Assembly: GCA_022496805.1 (NCBI GenBank)
Contig: CM040089.1
Coordinates: forward strand, 41,772,372 to 41,836,371
DNA from: Pohlia nutans
Taxonomy: Eukaryota; Streptophyta; Bryopsida; Bryales; Mniaceae
Reading direction: 5' to 3'
Length of the DNA: 64,000 nt
Part shown: piece after piece, positions 23,601-35,350 of the stretch
Position numbering within the stretch: the stretch's first letter is position 1
Layout of the letters: each line of letters begins with the position of its first letter
The notes under the pieces: generated by a model
What the model was told of the DNA's origin: nothing
The model's input: only the letters and a program-made list of their open reading frames with translations
The model's database searches: none
Program-made: the position numbers and the translations under genes

Positions 23601-24745
23601 ACAAGGGTTTCGTTAAAAGTGCCTATTGAAATGTGCACTATTTTTTGGGATTATTTTTTAATATTTTAATCACAATTTTTGGTATGTATAAGCAATAATA
23701 CTGTACTTTGGCTAGAGTCTTTTAAGATATTATTGATTGAAAATAAATCCAAAGCAAGCTATGTAAAATATATGTGTGTCATATTTATTTTGTGCTTTAA
23801 GTTTATAATCAAGAATTTTTTATAATATTAGATCAATTAAACGGCTAAAAAACATTATTTTGTGCATCTTCAATAATTGTTCGTAAGTTTAATAGAAAAT
23901 GTAACACTTACACCCTAATTTTTAGTTAAAAGATTGAAAAATAAACCAATCCTAATTGGCAAGACACACCATGGAAGTAAAAACATTCAAAATGATAAAT
24001 TCAGAAAAAAATAAAAATAAAGTACTTGTGTCACCTTATATTTGAATACTTAAAAACAATAAAGTCAAACAAAAAAATAAAGCATGTGTCTTATTTATGT
24101 ATTTGAAGTTTTGAAATTTTAATAATTAGAACAACAACTAAAATATATATACTAAGTTTTGAGAACCATATCCATAGTGGTAATCTTAATAAATCCATAC
24201 AATCAATTAAACCAATTTTGTATTTAAATTTACATATTACAATGTATACTATAATGAGATTGAATGTGTGGTACTTTTTATGAAAATAAACTTTAAATCA
24301 TAAAAAAATCTTATTGAGGCAATTCCAAGCAAACAAACTAAATTCAATTTGTTGATTATGTGTTTATACAGTAAATTCTTTGAAGGAATTTGAAAAAAGA
24401 TACATCATGATAGTAAAACACAATAATATATAGTATACTCAAGTAATAAATTACATGGTAAAAAATATTCTATACTCTATATCATATCAATATAATACTA
24501 TAATATATTATTAATATCAACTAAACAAATCTAGCCATCCAAAGAGTCTAAACCCAAGCCTAGAGAAAACATATCCTTGCGCACATCTGGATGTATTAAT
24601 GCATTTTCTTCTTTGGGGGGGCCTTTGAAGGCCCGCCCCCTTTACTCCGCATGAGAAGTCCTCCTAAAAGACATCCTAAAATCACACAATAACATCAACA
24701 AACAAACAAATAGTCAATATGCATGAAAAACTACGAATAATAAGA
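23601..24745. other. AT-rich left subterminal region of the 17.7-kb element
   Basis: No coding frame. A short GC-rich palindromic patch, GGGGCCTTTGAAGGCCCGCC, lies near 24619. Confidence 0.5.
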
Positions 24746-24749
24746 ATAA

Positions 24750-26090
24750 GTGATCTTTACTAAAAGAGTGCGACAGTGCCACACCTCCAAAAACTCCAAT
24801 TGCAAAAACACTCAAATTTATAAAAGATTCATTCTTTGTACAATCAATCAAAGAAATGCCACACCTTTCAATATAACATCAACAATAGGAGTAAAGCATG
24901 TGCATCACCCCCTCAATCCTACATAAGCAAAGAAACTTAAGTACAACTAAATTCAAAATTATACAGAAAGAGTGTGGCATGTGTTTCACCCCCTAAATTC
25001 AAAAAAAGAAACAATGCAAAAAATACATACAATCACATCGAGAATAAGAATTAAACACATTGAGTGAGACATGTGCCTCATCCCCGAAATCCCATATGAA
25101 AAATAACAACTAAAAACGTTATAAATAAAAATTAAACACAAAGGGTGTCACAACCTCACAAAAATATGAGAGTATAAACTCAATGACATCAAAAAAAAAA
25201 TCAAACACAACGGAGGAGGCATGTGCCTCACCCTCACAAAAATACAAGAGCATAAACTCAAGAACATCAAAAAAAACTAAACACAAGGGGGTGAGCCATG
25301 TGCCTCACCTTCACAAAAATATGAGAGCTTAAACTCAATGACATGAAGAACAAAAACCAAACACAAAGGGGTGAGGCATGTGCCTCACCCTCACAAAATT
25401 ATGAGAGCATAAATATAAGGGCATAAACTAAATGACATAAAAAAAAAATCAAACACAAAGGGGTGAGGCATGTGCCTCACCCTTACAAAAAGATGAGAGC
25501 ATAACCTCAAGGACATAAAAAAAAAACTAAACATAAAGGGTGGGGCATGTGCCTCACCCTCATAAAAATATGAGAGCATAAACTCCATGACATCAAAAAC
25601 AAAAATCAAACACAAGGGGGTGAGCCATGTGCCTCACCCTCAAAAAAATATGAGAACATAAACTCAAGGACATAAAAAATAAAAGACTTAAACACAAAGG
25701 GGTGAGGCATGTGCCTCACTCTTAGAAAAATATGAGATTATAATCTCATTGACATCAAAAACATGAATCAAACACAAAGGATGAGGCTTGTGCCTCACCT
25801 CCAAAATGTCACATGAGCAAAATCAATCAAGTACAATCAAAATTGAAATCAAACACAGCGGGGGTGAGGCATGTGCCTCACCTTCTAAATTCTACATGAG
25901 TGAAATGCATAAATACAATCAAAACGAGAACCAAACACATGGAATGAGATATGTGGCATACATTTGGTATGTTTGCGTAATGAACATAAAATGAGATTGT
26001 GATTACGATGCAAGGAGTGAGGTATGTGGTGAGTTTAGAAATTTAAAATCAGATTGCAATTCAAGTAGTGAGGCATGTGCCTCACTCCAA
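24750..26090. repeat. Left subterminal tandem array of a GAGGCATGTGCCTC palindrome
   Basis: About eleven clear units of roughly 80 bp, plus weaker ones upstream, each carry GGTGAGGCATGTGCCTCACC or a close variant (near 25071, 25214, 25291, 25371, 25463, 25541, 25622, 25704, 25783, 25866, 26064). They are separated by A-rich text such as AAATATGAGAGCATAAACTC. The mirrored counterpart is at 38398-40250. Such inverted subterminal arrays are typical transposase-binding regions, an inference here. Confidence 0.8.
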
Positions 26091-26674
26091 AAAATATTCA
26101 CAGAAACTCCACACATCCTCCTCAAATTGAAAATAAAAAACATTGAATTTTAAAATTAGAATTTGGTAATAAGTGAGATGAGAACTTAATTACAAAACTC
26201 ATAATCTAGATTTTGAGATTGTGTCATCAAGTGATATATGTCCAGAATCCGAAATATTTAGAACTTTAAAGGAATGTGAGTTATAATACAAATAATTTAA
26301 CATATTAATGATTCAAAAATTCTTAAAGATGCAAATTTCAGAGTTTCATAAATACAAGCAAATGTTATTGGAACTGAGATTTGAGATTGTGATGTGCACA
26401 TAGCAACAATTTGGTGGTTGAATACTAAATGAAGCTGGAAACCCTAAAAAGAATTTAGATCTAGATCTAGATGAAATTTGAAAGTCGGAAACTTACCCTT
26501 ATTTAAGTACTGAAGTGATAAACACAATAAATCTGAAAGAAACTAAGAATCAGAAGCGCTCCAAAATAGATCTTAGTACGAGAAGTTGGGGCCCAAGTGA
26601 GGTAAATCAACAAGATTCTTGGTAGTGTGCTGAAATTTGTTTATAGATGAGGTGCTAACCGGGGAAATGCTAGT

Positions 26675-26840
26675 ATGTGAGCAGTGAGCAGTGAGCAGTG
26701 AGCAGAAATTTAGGGAAAAATTTCAGGGTGTAGGATTTTGAAGTACCTCCTATTACCGCGGTTTTAGGGTGTAATTAATGAATATTTCTGAAATATTGTT
26801 TAGGAAAAGGACCTATAGCCGTGGATTTAGGGGTGTATGT
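26675..26840. repeat. Left copy of mirrored GTGAGCAGT and CCGCGGTTTTAGGG motifs
   Basis: GTGAGCAGTGAGCAGTGAGC runs at about 26680-26705 after TAGTATG. ACCGCGGTTTTAGGGTG lies near 26757, and a variant GCCGTGGATTTAGGGGTG near 26819. The same motifs return in inverted order and orientation at 37490-37760, so the two flanks of the element are mirror images over more than the arrays. Confidence 0.6.
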
Positions 26841-26970
26841 TTAGAGTTGTTAATGGAATTTTCTAGCTTCAAACATTGAAAACTCGTTACAGAATCTAAA
26901 GATAATGCATTCAAAGTCGTTATAGAATCAAGAAATGATGGGGAAATAAATAAATACTCAAACCGTACAA

Positions 26971-29900
26971 TCAAAGTGAATCTGCGTCAGATTCAATAGC
27001 ACTCACATCGACATATGAGAGCACACGTGGATCATAGTGTCGACGCGGTGTGGAAAAACATGAAGAACTACTAGGACTAGCATTGGCAAATGATGTTGCC
27101 AGTGCTTCGGCATACACTGGCAGTCTTTGAGGGGAACTATCAGGGCTAACCAAACTCTGCAAAGACTGTCTAAGGTTTAAACGGCGCCGTTGTAGTGGTT
27201 TAGCGCTTGTCAAACTGCAAATCAAAGAACGGTTGAAATATTAGAAAACGTATACAGATGTAGATGTACTAACCAGTATTTGCAATTTGCATTAAATAAC
27301 CAATCAAACTTACTCACATGTAGCTTCAAGGGGCTCGTCACGAACGGTCTCATCATCGGAATCAGGGAGCTGGATGAAAGCGGTGTCAGGTGGCGCTGTA
27401 CGGGTCTGAGAAGCAACAAGGGGCTTCAAGACCTCAGCAAATAGCTTTGAATCACTTTCAAGAGCTAGAATGTGACGGTTGCAAGCCCTAGCTACACGGA
27501 TAGACGCACCTGCTCAACAGAGCAGAAAAGGTTTATTAGAAACAAAGGGTAAAAATCACATGATATTGAATGTGCAATTCATTCAATAAAAATAAAATTA
27601 CCTGTGGATGCAGTGAGGTCTGCGACGATACCATTAGCTGGAGTTAGTCCATACACAAACAACTTCATCAAAACCTCAAATTTCTCTTTGGGATCACGCC
27701 ATGGTTTGCCTGTGTCCTTCCTCAATAGCTGTGACTCCAAGTCTCCAACGTCACAACGTTGAAAAGAACGTCATCACACGCTAAGTCAACCTGGGGAATA
27801 GAGGGATCTTTAGCGATAAGTAGAGGAGGTGGTTGCCTTGCCGCCGTAGAGGGAACATCACGGGCGAGAAGAACCGCCTTGAACTTCAAAGTCTATAAAA
27901 AAACAATGAATATTAATACATAAAAGGTCATATTAAAAAACATGTGCAAAAATAAAAAAATTGAAAAAAATTAAAAAATGTAGAGGAGCTCACATTTTTT
28001 GAGGGATGGAGCGGGTTTGCTAGATGGAGGTAGTTGATGATAGTCCACTCATCAACTACTTTCATCTTATAGTTTTTAAAGTAGAACATTACTTCTTTTT
28101 TGACAATGGGACTGTCGGGGTAAAAAAAGAGAAATGCACCATCGTCATGGAGATATGCATATGCAAACCCCATGGTCACTTTCAGAAAACCCTCAAGGCT
28201 CTCATTCCAATTAGGAACCTGAGATGGAGGGTCAGAAACATCAGGGACCCTCAATCCATCTGGATACTCTGCAATGACTAGATCAACCCCCGGTTTCTCT
28301 ACAACCTTACCATAAAAAAAAAGCTGTCTAGAGGCACCAACCTGTGTGACAATGAAGAAACATAGAGAATTAAACATAGAGACTACAATACACAAACAAA
28401 TAACACATGGCAAACGAGGAAACAAAGAAAATAGAAGTAGTATTCACCTTCTTCAAAAAATCCACGATCTCATCATACTCCGGGCAGAATTTACTGGTAT
28501 TTTTCTTCTCATCTGCTATTCGCACGAAAGAGTCGTTGACAAGAAGATCAAGACAAGTGTAGTCTGAAACACTGACACCAGGCTTGCTCAACATGGGACC
28601 TCGCTTCGGGGGAGAAAGGAACGCCGTTGGAGTAGAAGAGTCTGCAGTGGACAACTTCATCCGCTTCGCCGCTGGCTCCAATGCTGACACAGCTGGGGTC
28701 TCCACAGATGGAGGTAGACTCTGAGCTGGTGGAGGTGCTGATTTGTCCACTGTGGAAGTGGTTTTAGCAGCAGCCGCTGGTGCAGCGGTCTCAACAGCAT
28801 CCGCGTTGCGCTTAGAACCACGTTTGGAAGTCGTGGTCGCCTTCTCTGTAGAAACCTCTTCTTCATCAGGCGATACTTGTTTCTTCTTCCGTCCTTTCTT
28901 CTCCTTCTCAGTTGGTGGCGGTTTAGAAACAATAGTAACCTGGCCTATTAAAGCAGGCTCTAATGATTCACGTAGACTGATCTCAAAAGAAGGGGGCCTT
29001 TTAAGAGGGCAGTCTAAATACCACCCACAAGTTGGGAAATGCACAGGATCCCAATTTTTTATAATCGACTCAGTAAACATGCAATCTTCGTTGTCGATAT
29101 CTAGGTAACTAGCGAAATATGCAGGAGTTCTTGCGCATGCCTTTCTTGGAAACAAGATGAACTTGAAAAAACCTGTATAAAATCCTCCGCATTGCTTCTG
29201 TAAAGTATAGTTGATCCTTAGAACTCTTGTTTTTGTGAATTCCTTTTTCTACCGCAAATTCACGGAAGAATGCTATCTCCCACAATGAAATGCGCATAGT
29301 CTCGATGTAGTCAGAAATAGAAGGAATGGGATCTTCGCCGTCAGGTAAATAATTGATCGATATTCCCATGTCGGTGATTGTAGCATCAAACAACGAAACA
29401 GTTTCCACCTCCAACTGCCACACAACGAACACTAAAAATTTGAATTATCTGATATTGAAGAATCATCCAAATGATGAGACATAACAGAACATGGAATGTA
29501 CCTGATCCCACCAAATATCTTTGTGAAGCCAATCTGGGAATATTGAATCGTTGAACTTGGGCTTAGGAAATTTCAAAGCTTCACGAAGCTTCTCGGGTTG
29601 GTTCCAACGCACAAGCCATTTCACCTTCATAGCTGTGCTCATAGCTGTGCTCATAGCTGAAGTTGCAAGCATCCATAGTTTCTCCTACTGCATCTCGGGT
29701 TCATCATCGTGGCATTCGTAATGATTTTTTATTTGCTCCAAGAATTGCACAGTGTACTTGGGATCTGCGATTGGTAGCTGCTTCTTTAACTCAAAGAGTG
29801 AAGAATTCCTAACCTTTTCAATGGCCTTCTCTATAAACTCATTCATACCTTACCCTAAACCAGTTCTCTTGGTTTGGATAGTTCTTGTAAAACTTCCGCT

Positions 29901-31349
29901 GAGCTGCTGCAGCTGCTTCCCCAATTTCTTATTGTATTAAACAAAATCAATCAATAAAGTTTAGTTGAATGATTCAATAGGACTAGAGCATTCTAATGGA
30001 GAGATAAATTTATCACAAGAATGAAATTTATGGAAGGGAATCATTTAAGTGAAATGTTTAAATTACCTTGTAAAGAACATCATTAAGAGTTTCTGCCGTG
30101 AGTGTATACCAAGTCTTTTTTGAACCCTTCAGCTTCTTCTCGGATGCAGATATCTCATCCTTGGAGACTAGAGACTCGAAATAAGTGAGAGGTTGTTGTG
30201 GAATATTTTGCACACGATACAATTTGTGAACGAGATTCGTTGTAACATGAGACTTTTGATTTCTCCTGTAAGAATCAATCCACAAAATCAACAGACAATG
30301 ACATTTGCAATGAAAATTGCCAAAGTAGATGTCCAAGAAGTACTAAACAGAGGATCAAAGAAAGCATTTGATGTAGGACGTAAGAAATTTAGGAAGATTA
30401 CCAATTCACTTCATAAAGGGCTGTGAACATGCCAGCAACATCACCATTTACAACCAATACAATACTCTCCACCGCATAATGCCAAGTAATGTCGTTTTCG
30501 TGCTCATTGTTTATGATTGGCAACCATGCTTGCAGGCGGTGATTTCCATCCCAAACCATGAACATCTTGCCCGAAAATACTCTCAAGTCATCGTCAAGAT
30601 TCAATTGCTCTTCAAATTGTGCATTGACCTGAACCTAGTGGTCACTCCAAGTTGAAATAATATCTGGTGTAACATCCATAGTCTTGCCCTCGTTGTCTTC
30701 AAGTGCTACATAAAACACACCGTTGCCTTCCAAATACCCACAAGATACGAAATGCGCAGCTAAACTCATAACGTCATTCTTTAGATATGGCCGCACGATA
30801 GGGAGAGATACCATCCTACACAAGGGAATGTTGAGTTTGGATTTATTTCGAGGCTAGAATCTCAGTTTCTCTAAACGAGAGGAGGAATTTCCAGTCTCCC
30901 TCTTCAAAATGTCGTGAATTTGACATTCCACTTCGCTTCTTGAAATCGGCAATTCTAAAGACTCCATAATCTTGCCAAGCTCTGAGCAAATGAAACAAAC
31001 CAACAAACCTCCACATTACTTAAACCACTTTTTAAAAAATAAAATCAAACACTTAACCTTCAAAGAATCAAAGCATGGCACCAAGAGTGAATCTCACATA
31101 ATTTTAAACAATAAACACTTAAGTACATAACCCATTCAAACTTAGACAATTAGCATATTTAAGCATTAACATGCACATATATTATGGCAATGAAAGTGAG
31201 AGTATAAGACTGAATTCTGAAAATTTAGATTCAAATGGGGCTAAATCTTATATCACCAGGTTCAGTGAAGAATGTTGCATGTGTACCTATAAAGCCTTTG
31301 TGTGCAGCTAATTGGACAACAGTGCGTGTAAGACTAATGCTTGTCACTC
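26971..31349 (-). pseudogene. Transposon-borne ParB-like / N4-N6 DNA methyltransferase fusion, decayed
   Basis: Minus-strand exons, all joined with GT-AG sites and matching phase except as noted: 31349-31287, 30981-30402, 30265-30067, about 29927-29502, 29414-28448, 28341-27994, 27892-27602, 27510-27314, 27214-26971; about 1,100 residues. Near residue 160, VWDGNHRLQAWL matches the DGNHR motif of ParB/sulfiredoxin-like N domains. A Lys-rich linker (about 560-620) follows. From about 745 the frame resembles a bacterial-type adenine/cytosine-N4 methyltransferase: VDLVIAEYPDGL at the motif IV position, then LHDDGAFLFFYPDSP, KPWRDPKEKFEVLMKL and motif I DLTASTGASIRVARA with HILALESD. The order IV then I is that of beta-class enzymes. 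Motif IV lacks a clean DPPY. Three in-frame TAG codons (two in exon 2, one at 29685-29687) and frameshifts near 29855, 29170 and 27755 mean it is probably dead. The first exon is not identified. Confidence 0.75.
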
Positions 31350-31369
31350 CTGTATGCACAAAATGGAGA

Positions 31370-33220
31370 GTTAATTGACAATTCACAACTGTCTATTAAC
31401 ACATTAGTCAATCGAGCCAGATTTCACCCGCAACTGTCTATTTCACCCGCAACTGTCTATTAACACATGAGCCAGATTTCACCCACAAGTATGAGCTCAA
31501 AGTTCACCCGCAAACACTAGCAAAAAAAAGAGCACCAGACCAATGCCGGTACCGGCAGTGCAGAATCAAGGGTTAAGAAAATTACACGGAGGGGCGACCA
31601 GACCAATGCCGGTACTGGCAGTGCGGAATCAAGGGTTTAGGGATTACACAGAGGGGCGGTTTTAGGCCAATGCCGATAACGGCAGTGCTCACGGTGGTAC
31701 CGGCAGTGCTCAATATCGTACGGCAACATTCATGGCAGGCAGCATTCAAGATTCAAAATTCCTTGTACTACACTCACTCGGAATCAATCCATCGAACGCT
31801 GGCTTCCATCGAACGCTGGCTTCTTACGACATTGATCATTGGCTTCACTAAACTTCCTAACACGCGCTGCCTCGCCTAACTCGCCTAGCACGCACTGACT
31901 CGCACTGACCAACGCCAAACACGCACTGACTCACCACCAACTGAGAGAGAGGGTAGCTAGTGAGAGAGAGAGGGAACCCCAGGAAAACCAGTGCCGGTAC
32001 CGGCAGTACATTTCGAGGTCATCGATCCAAATTCCAAACCGGATGCGCGCTCATCCAGATCCAGATCATCGACAGTACAGATCCAGATCATCGGCAGTAC
32101 AGGAGACCCCAACCAGCCTGCTCCGGTTTTAGGGTCGATCAGCCAGCCAGCGAGCCAGCTAAGGATCCAGAATTAACCGCCAACAAGCTCCGGAGATTCA
32201 GTGAGAAACAGGGACCCGGAGCGCGAGATTCACGATACCGAATCTCATGACCTGGATTCACGACCTGGATTCACGATACAAAATTCTCATGACATGGATG
32301 ATTCATGCCTTGAATGATTCATGCATTGAAGATCAAAAATGGGAAGGCTACCTACGTGGCACGTTATGTTCAAACATCTCGTTTGAAACAAGAGGAGCTT
32401 TACGGAGCACCCAAATTCTCCAAGGTACTGTTTAAAGCCAACTCATACAGAGCTGAAAGAAGCCTTCATCTCCCGATTACGTGCATAGCAGGGTTACCGG
32501 AAAAACACAGAATCTTTTATAACATTATTCCATATTAAAACTGCATTTTTGATTGACTTCAACTGCATATTTTTCGATTGTCTTGAGAGGACTCTGTTCT
32601 TCAACAGTAAGTACACATACAAAGATTGCAAAACGGTTAAAAAGATATTCTGAAGTAGAAACCGGGGAACGGAATTAAACAGTTTACTCCCAATGTTCTG
32701 GTAAGTCTGTTGATCAGTGATTCAATAATTACACTGGGAGGTTCAAGAGGTTTAGCTCAGGGTTAAAAATCGTGTAGTAAGAGAAATTACTGTGATCTGC
32801 GCATCACGGGAACGTAAATAGCAACCAATGGATCCTGCAAGATTCGAATTCCGCAAGTGCTAAGAATAGCCCTTGCTCGAGTGGGTCTCATTACACTCGT
32901 GTGTCACTAGCCTGAGAGTCACTTCATGAGATTCGGCTTTACTGAAATTTTCTCATGAATTTGATGACGCATGAGCTGCCCCCGCTCCCCGCAAGAGATC
33001 TCACAACACCTTGAAAAACCATTGCCGGTACCGGCACTAGTTTTGCTCATGCGAAATTACTTCATTAGATTCATGAGATTCTTACGGCTTAACTGAAATT
33101 ATGTACCTTACATGATGAATCCTTTGCAATGAACGACGACACAGTGCTCAGATTGTAACTCAAGTCTTTTCTATAATTTTTTAAATTTAAATTCCTTTGC
33201 TTGAGAAATTCAAATAAACT
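31370..33220. other. Core of the 17.7-kb element: short G+C-richer repeats, no clear gene
   Basis: Three direct repeats of about 60 bp around 31537-31700 contain CCAATGCCGGTACCGGCAGT and GAATCAAGGGTT. Single palindromes occur near 31993 and 33025. Short direct repeats CTTCCATCGAACGCTGG and CGCACTGACTCGC lie near 31790-31930. Frames of 60-96 codons exist but none is recognised. This is where the promoter and first exon of the minus-strand gene should lie. Confidence 0.45.
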
Positions 33221-33224
33221 CAAT

Positions 33225-33887
33225 ACAAGGTAAGGTGGAGGTCCATCCAAGGTAAGGTAAAAAATATATATAAAATGTAATGAAATTTGAATAATATGCC
33301 CAATGAGGTGGTATGGTTTCGATTATTTGAATATATCTATTTTGGAAAATCATGTTTGAGGTCTCACTTTTTGAACTAAGAATAAAACTTGACATGGACC
33401 GATTGTGTTATTTTTAAAAAAATCATCTGTCCGGATCTCATCTAGATTGGACAGTTATCATCCACCAAAATTACTCTTGGTTCTTGTGCAAGTTGAAAAT
33501 TCTTTGAACGGTTTGGATCTTCAAAATAGGTTAGTATGATTTTTAGAAAAATAACACAATTGGTTTATGTCAAGTTTCATTCCTAGTTCAAAAAGTGAGA
33601 CCTCAAACATGATTTTCCAAAATATGTAAAATCAAATAATGGAAACCATAACATCTCGTAGGGCATGTTATTCCAATTTCATTACATTTTTAAGAATTTC
33701 AAGAGAAAACCTTTTAAAGTTAAATAAAAAATATTAATAAAAATATGATGCATCCAACCGTCCAGACGTGATCTTCACATTGACATTTACAAGTTTAATT
33801 TGTACATCTACTCCATTTTAGAGTTTTATCAAACATTTTATAGCACATCTTTGAAAACAATGTTGAATTGGGACGTTAAAGGGTTAA
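33225..33887. repeat. Inverted repeat built from a family-B TTAA-type element
   Basis: The arms at about 33290-33420 and 33540-33670 are inverted copies (AAAAAGTGAGACCTCAAACA against TGTTTGAGGTCTCACTTTTT). The right part to GACGTTAAAGGG and TTAA near 33884-33887 matches the 3' half of the element at 16357-17172. It looks like a nested, rearranged copy. Confidence 0.55.
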
Positions 33888-33946
33888 GGGTTAATGTTGG
33901 CCACGCTAATTCTAAAGAGATTGCCAAAAGGAGGGACCCAAAAACG

Positions 33947-34545
33947 CAGTGCCGGTATCGGCAGTGCAAAAACACATGCAACACTTAGAACACAAGGGAA
34001 CCCAAAAACGCAGTGCCGGTACCGGCAATGCAAAATCACAAGCAAACTTAGAACACAAGGGAACCCAAAAACGCAGTGTCGGTACCGGCAGTGCAAAATC
34101 ACAACCAACACTTAGAACACAAGGGAACCCAAAAACGCAGTGCCGGTACCGGCAGTGCAAAATCACAACCAACACTTAGAACACAAGGGAACCCAAAAAC
34201 GCAGTGCCGGTACCGGCAGTGCAAAATCACAACCAACACTTAGAACACAAGGGAACCCAAAAACGCAGTGCCAGTACCGGCAGTGCAAAATCACAACCAA
34301 CACTTAGAACACAAGAGAACCCAAATACGCAGTGCCGGTACCGGCAGTGCAAAATCACAAGCAAAACTTAGAACACAAGGGAACCCAAAATTGCAGTGCC
34401 GGTACCGGCAATGCAAAAACACTAGCAAAACTTAGAACATAAAGGAACCCAGAATCGCAGTGCCAGTACCGGCAGTCCAAAAACACAAGCAGAACTTGAA
34501 CACAAAGGGATCCAAAATGGCAGTGCCGGTACCGGCAGTCCAAAA
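33947..34545. repeat. Tandem array of about 63-bp units with TGCCGGTACCGGCA
   Basis: About ten units, each with CGCAGTGCCGGTACCGGCAG followed by CACTTAGAACACAAGGGAAC. The palindrome recurs at about 33952, 34014, 34077, 34140, 34203, 34266, 34336, 34396, 34460 and 34521 with occasional single-base changes. The array contains a KpnI site in most units. The open frames across it are periodic artefacts. Confidence 0.8.
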
Positions 34546-34576
34546 AGGCAAGCAAAATTTGAATACAAGGGGACCC

Positions 34577-35350
34577 AAATATGACGAGATTGAGAATTCT
34601 CAAGTTCGATTCTGCTGGAGTTTCTTTTCAGTGTAGCGACTGCAATTTTTTGAATCTTGGAGCGTGTAATATACCGTTGGAAAGGTCTTGAGAACACCTT
34701 TCCAATGGTATATTATGCGCCCTTGAAATTGTGAAAAAAAGACTGCCGGTACCGGCAGTCCTTTTTGGGGTCCCGAAGCGGCCATGACGAGATTGAGATT
34801 TTCTGAGGTTTGATTCCGCTGAAATTTCTTTTCGGTGTAGCGACTGCAATTTTTGGAATCTCGGAGCGTGTAATATACCGTTGGAAAGGGCTTGAGAATA
34901 CCTTTCCAATGGTATATTATGCGCCCTTGAAATTGTGGAAAAGGGACTGCCGGTACCGGCAGTCCTTTTTGGGGTCTCGAAGTGGCCATGACAAGATTGA
35001 GAATTCTCAAGTTCGATTCTGCTGGAGTTTCTTTTCGATGTAGCGACTGCAATTTTTGGACTCTGGGAGCGTGTAATATACCGTTGGAAAGGTCTTGAGA
35101 ATACCTTTCCAATGGTATATTATGCGCCTTTGAAATTGTGAAAAAGGGACTGCCGGTACCGGCAGTTCTTTTTGAGGTCTCGAAGCGGCCATGACGAGAT
35201 TGAGAATTCTCAAGTTCGATTCTGCTGGAGTTTCTTTTCGATGTAGCGACTGCAATTTTTGGACTCTGGGAGCGTGTAATATACCGTTGGAAAGGTCTTG
35301 AGAATACCTTTCCAATGGTATATTATGTGCCCTTGAAATTGTGGAAAAAG
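34577..35350. repeat. Tandem repeat of about 206 bp with internal hairpin and GGTACC palindrome
   Basis: Units begin near 34741, 34947 and 35153, with a partial one from 34577. Each holds GACTGCCGGTACCGGCAGTC and a long palindrome, TAATATACCGTTGGAAAGG pairing with CCTTTCCAATGGTATATTA across an 11-base loop (near 34666, 34870, 35073, 35276). The last unit runs directly into the transposase-like frame at 35351. Confidence 0.75.

Noticed and set aside
29685..30880. Alternative genetic code with TAG read as Gln (as in some green algae)
   Set aside because: The RBR and HMCES interruptions are TAA and TGA, the ParB-methyltransferase gene also has frameshifts, and normal genes here end in standard stops. 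Decay from TGG explains the TAGs better.
33947..34545. CRISPR-like regular array of palindromic repeats
   Set aside because: The sequence between palindromes is also repeated, so this is a tandem repeat in a eukaryotic transposon; there are no unique spacers or cas genes.
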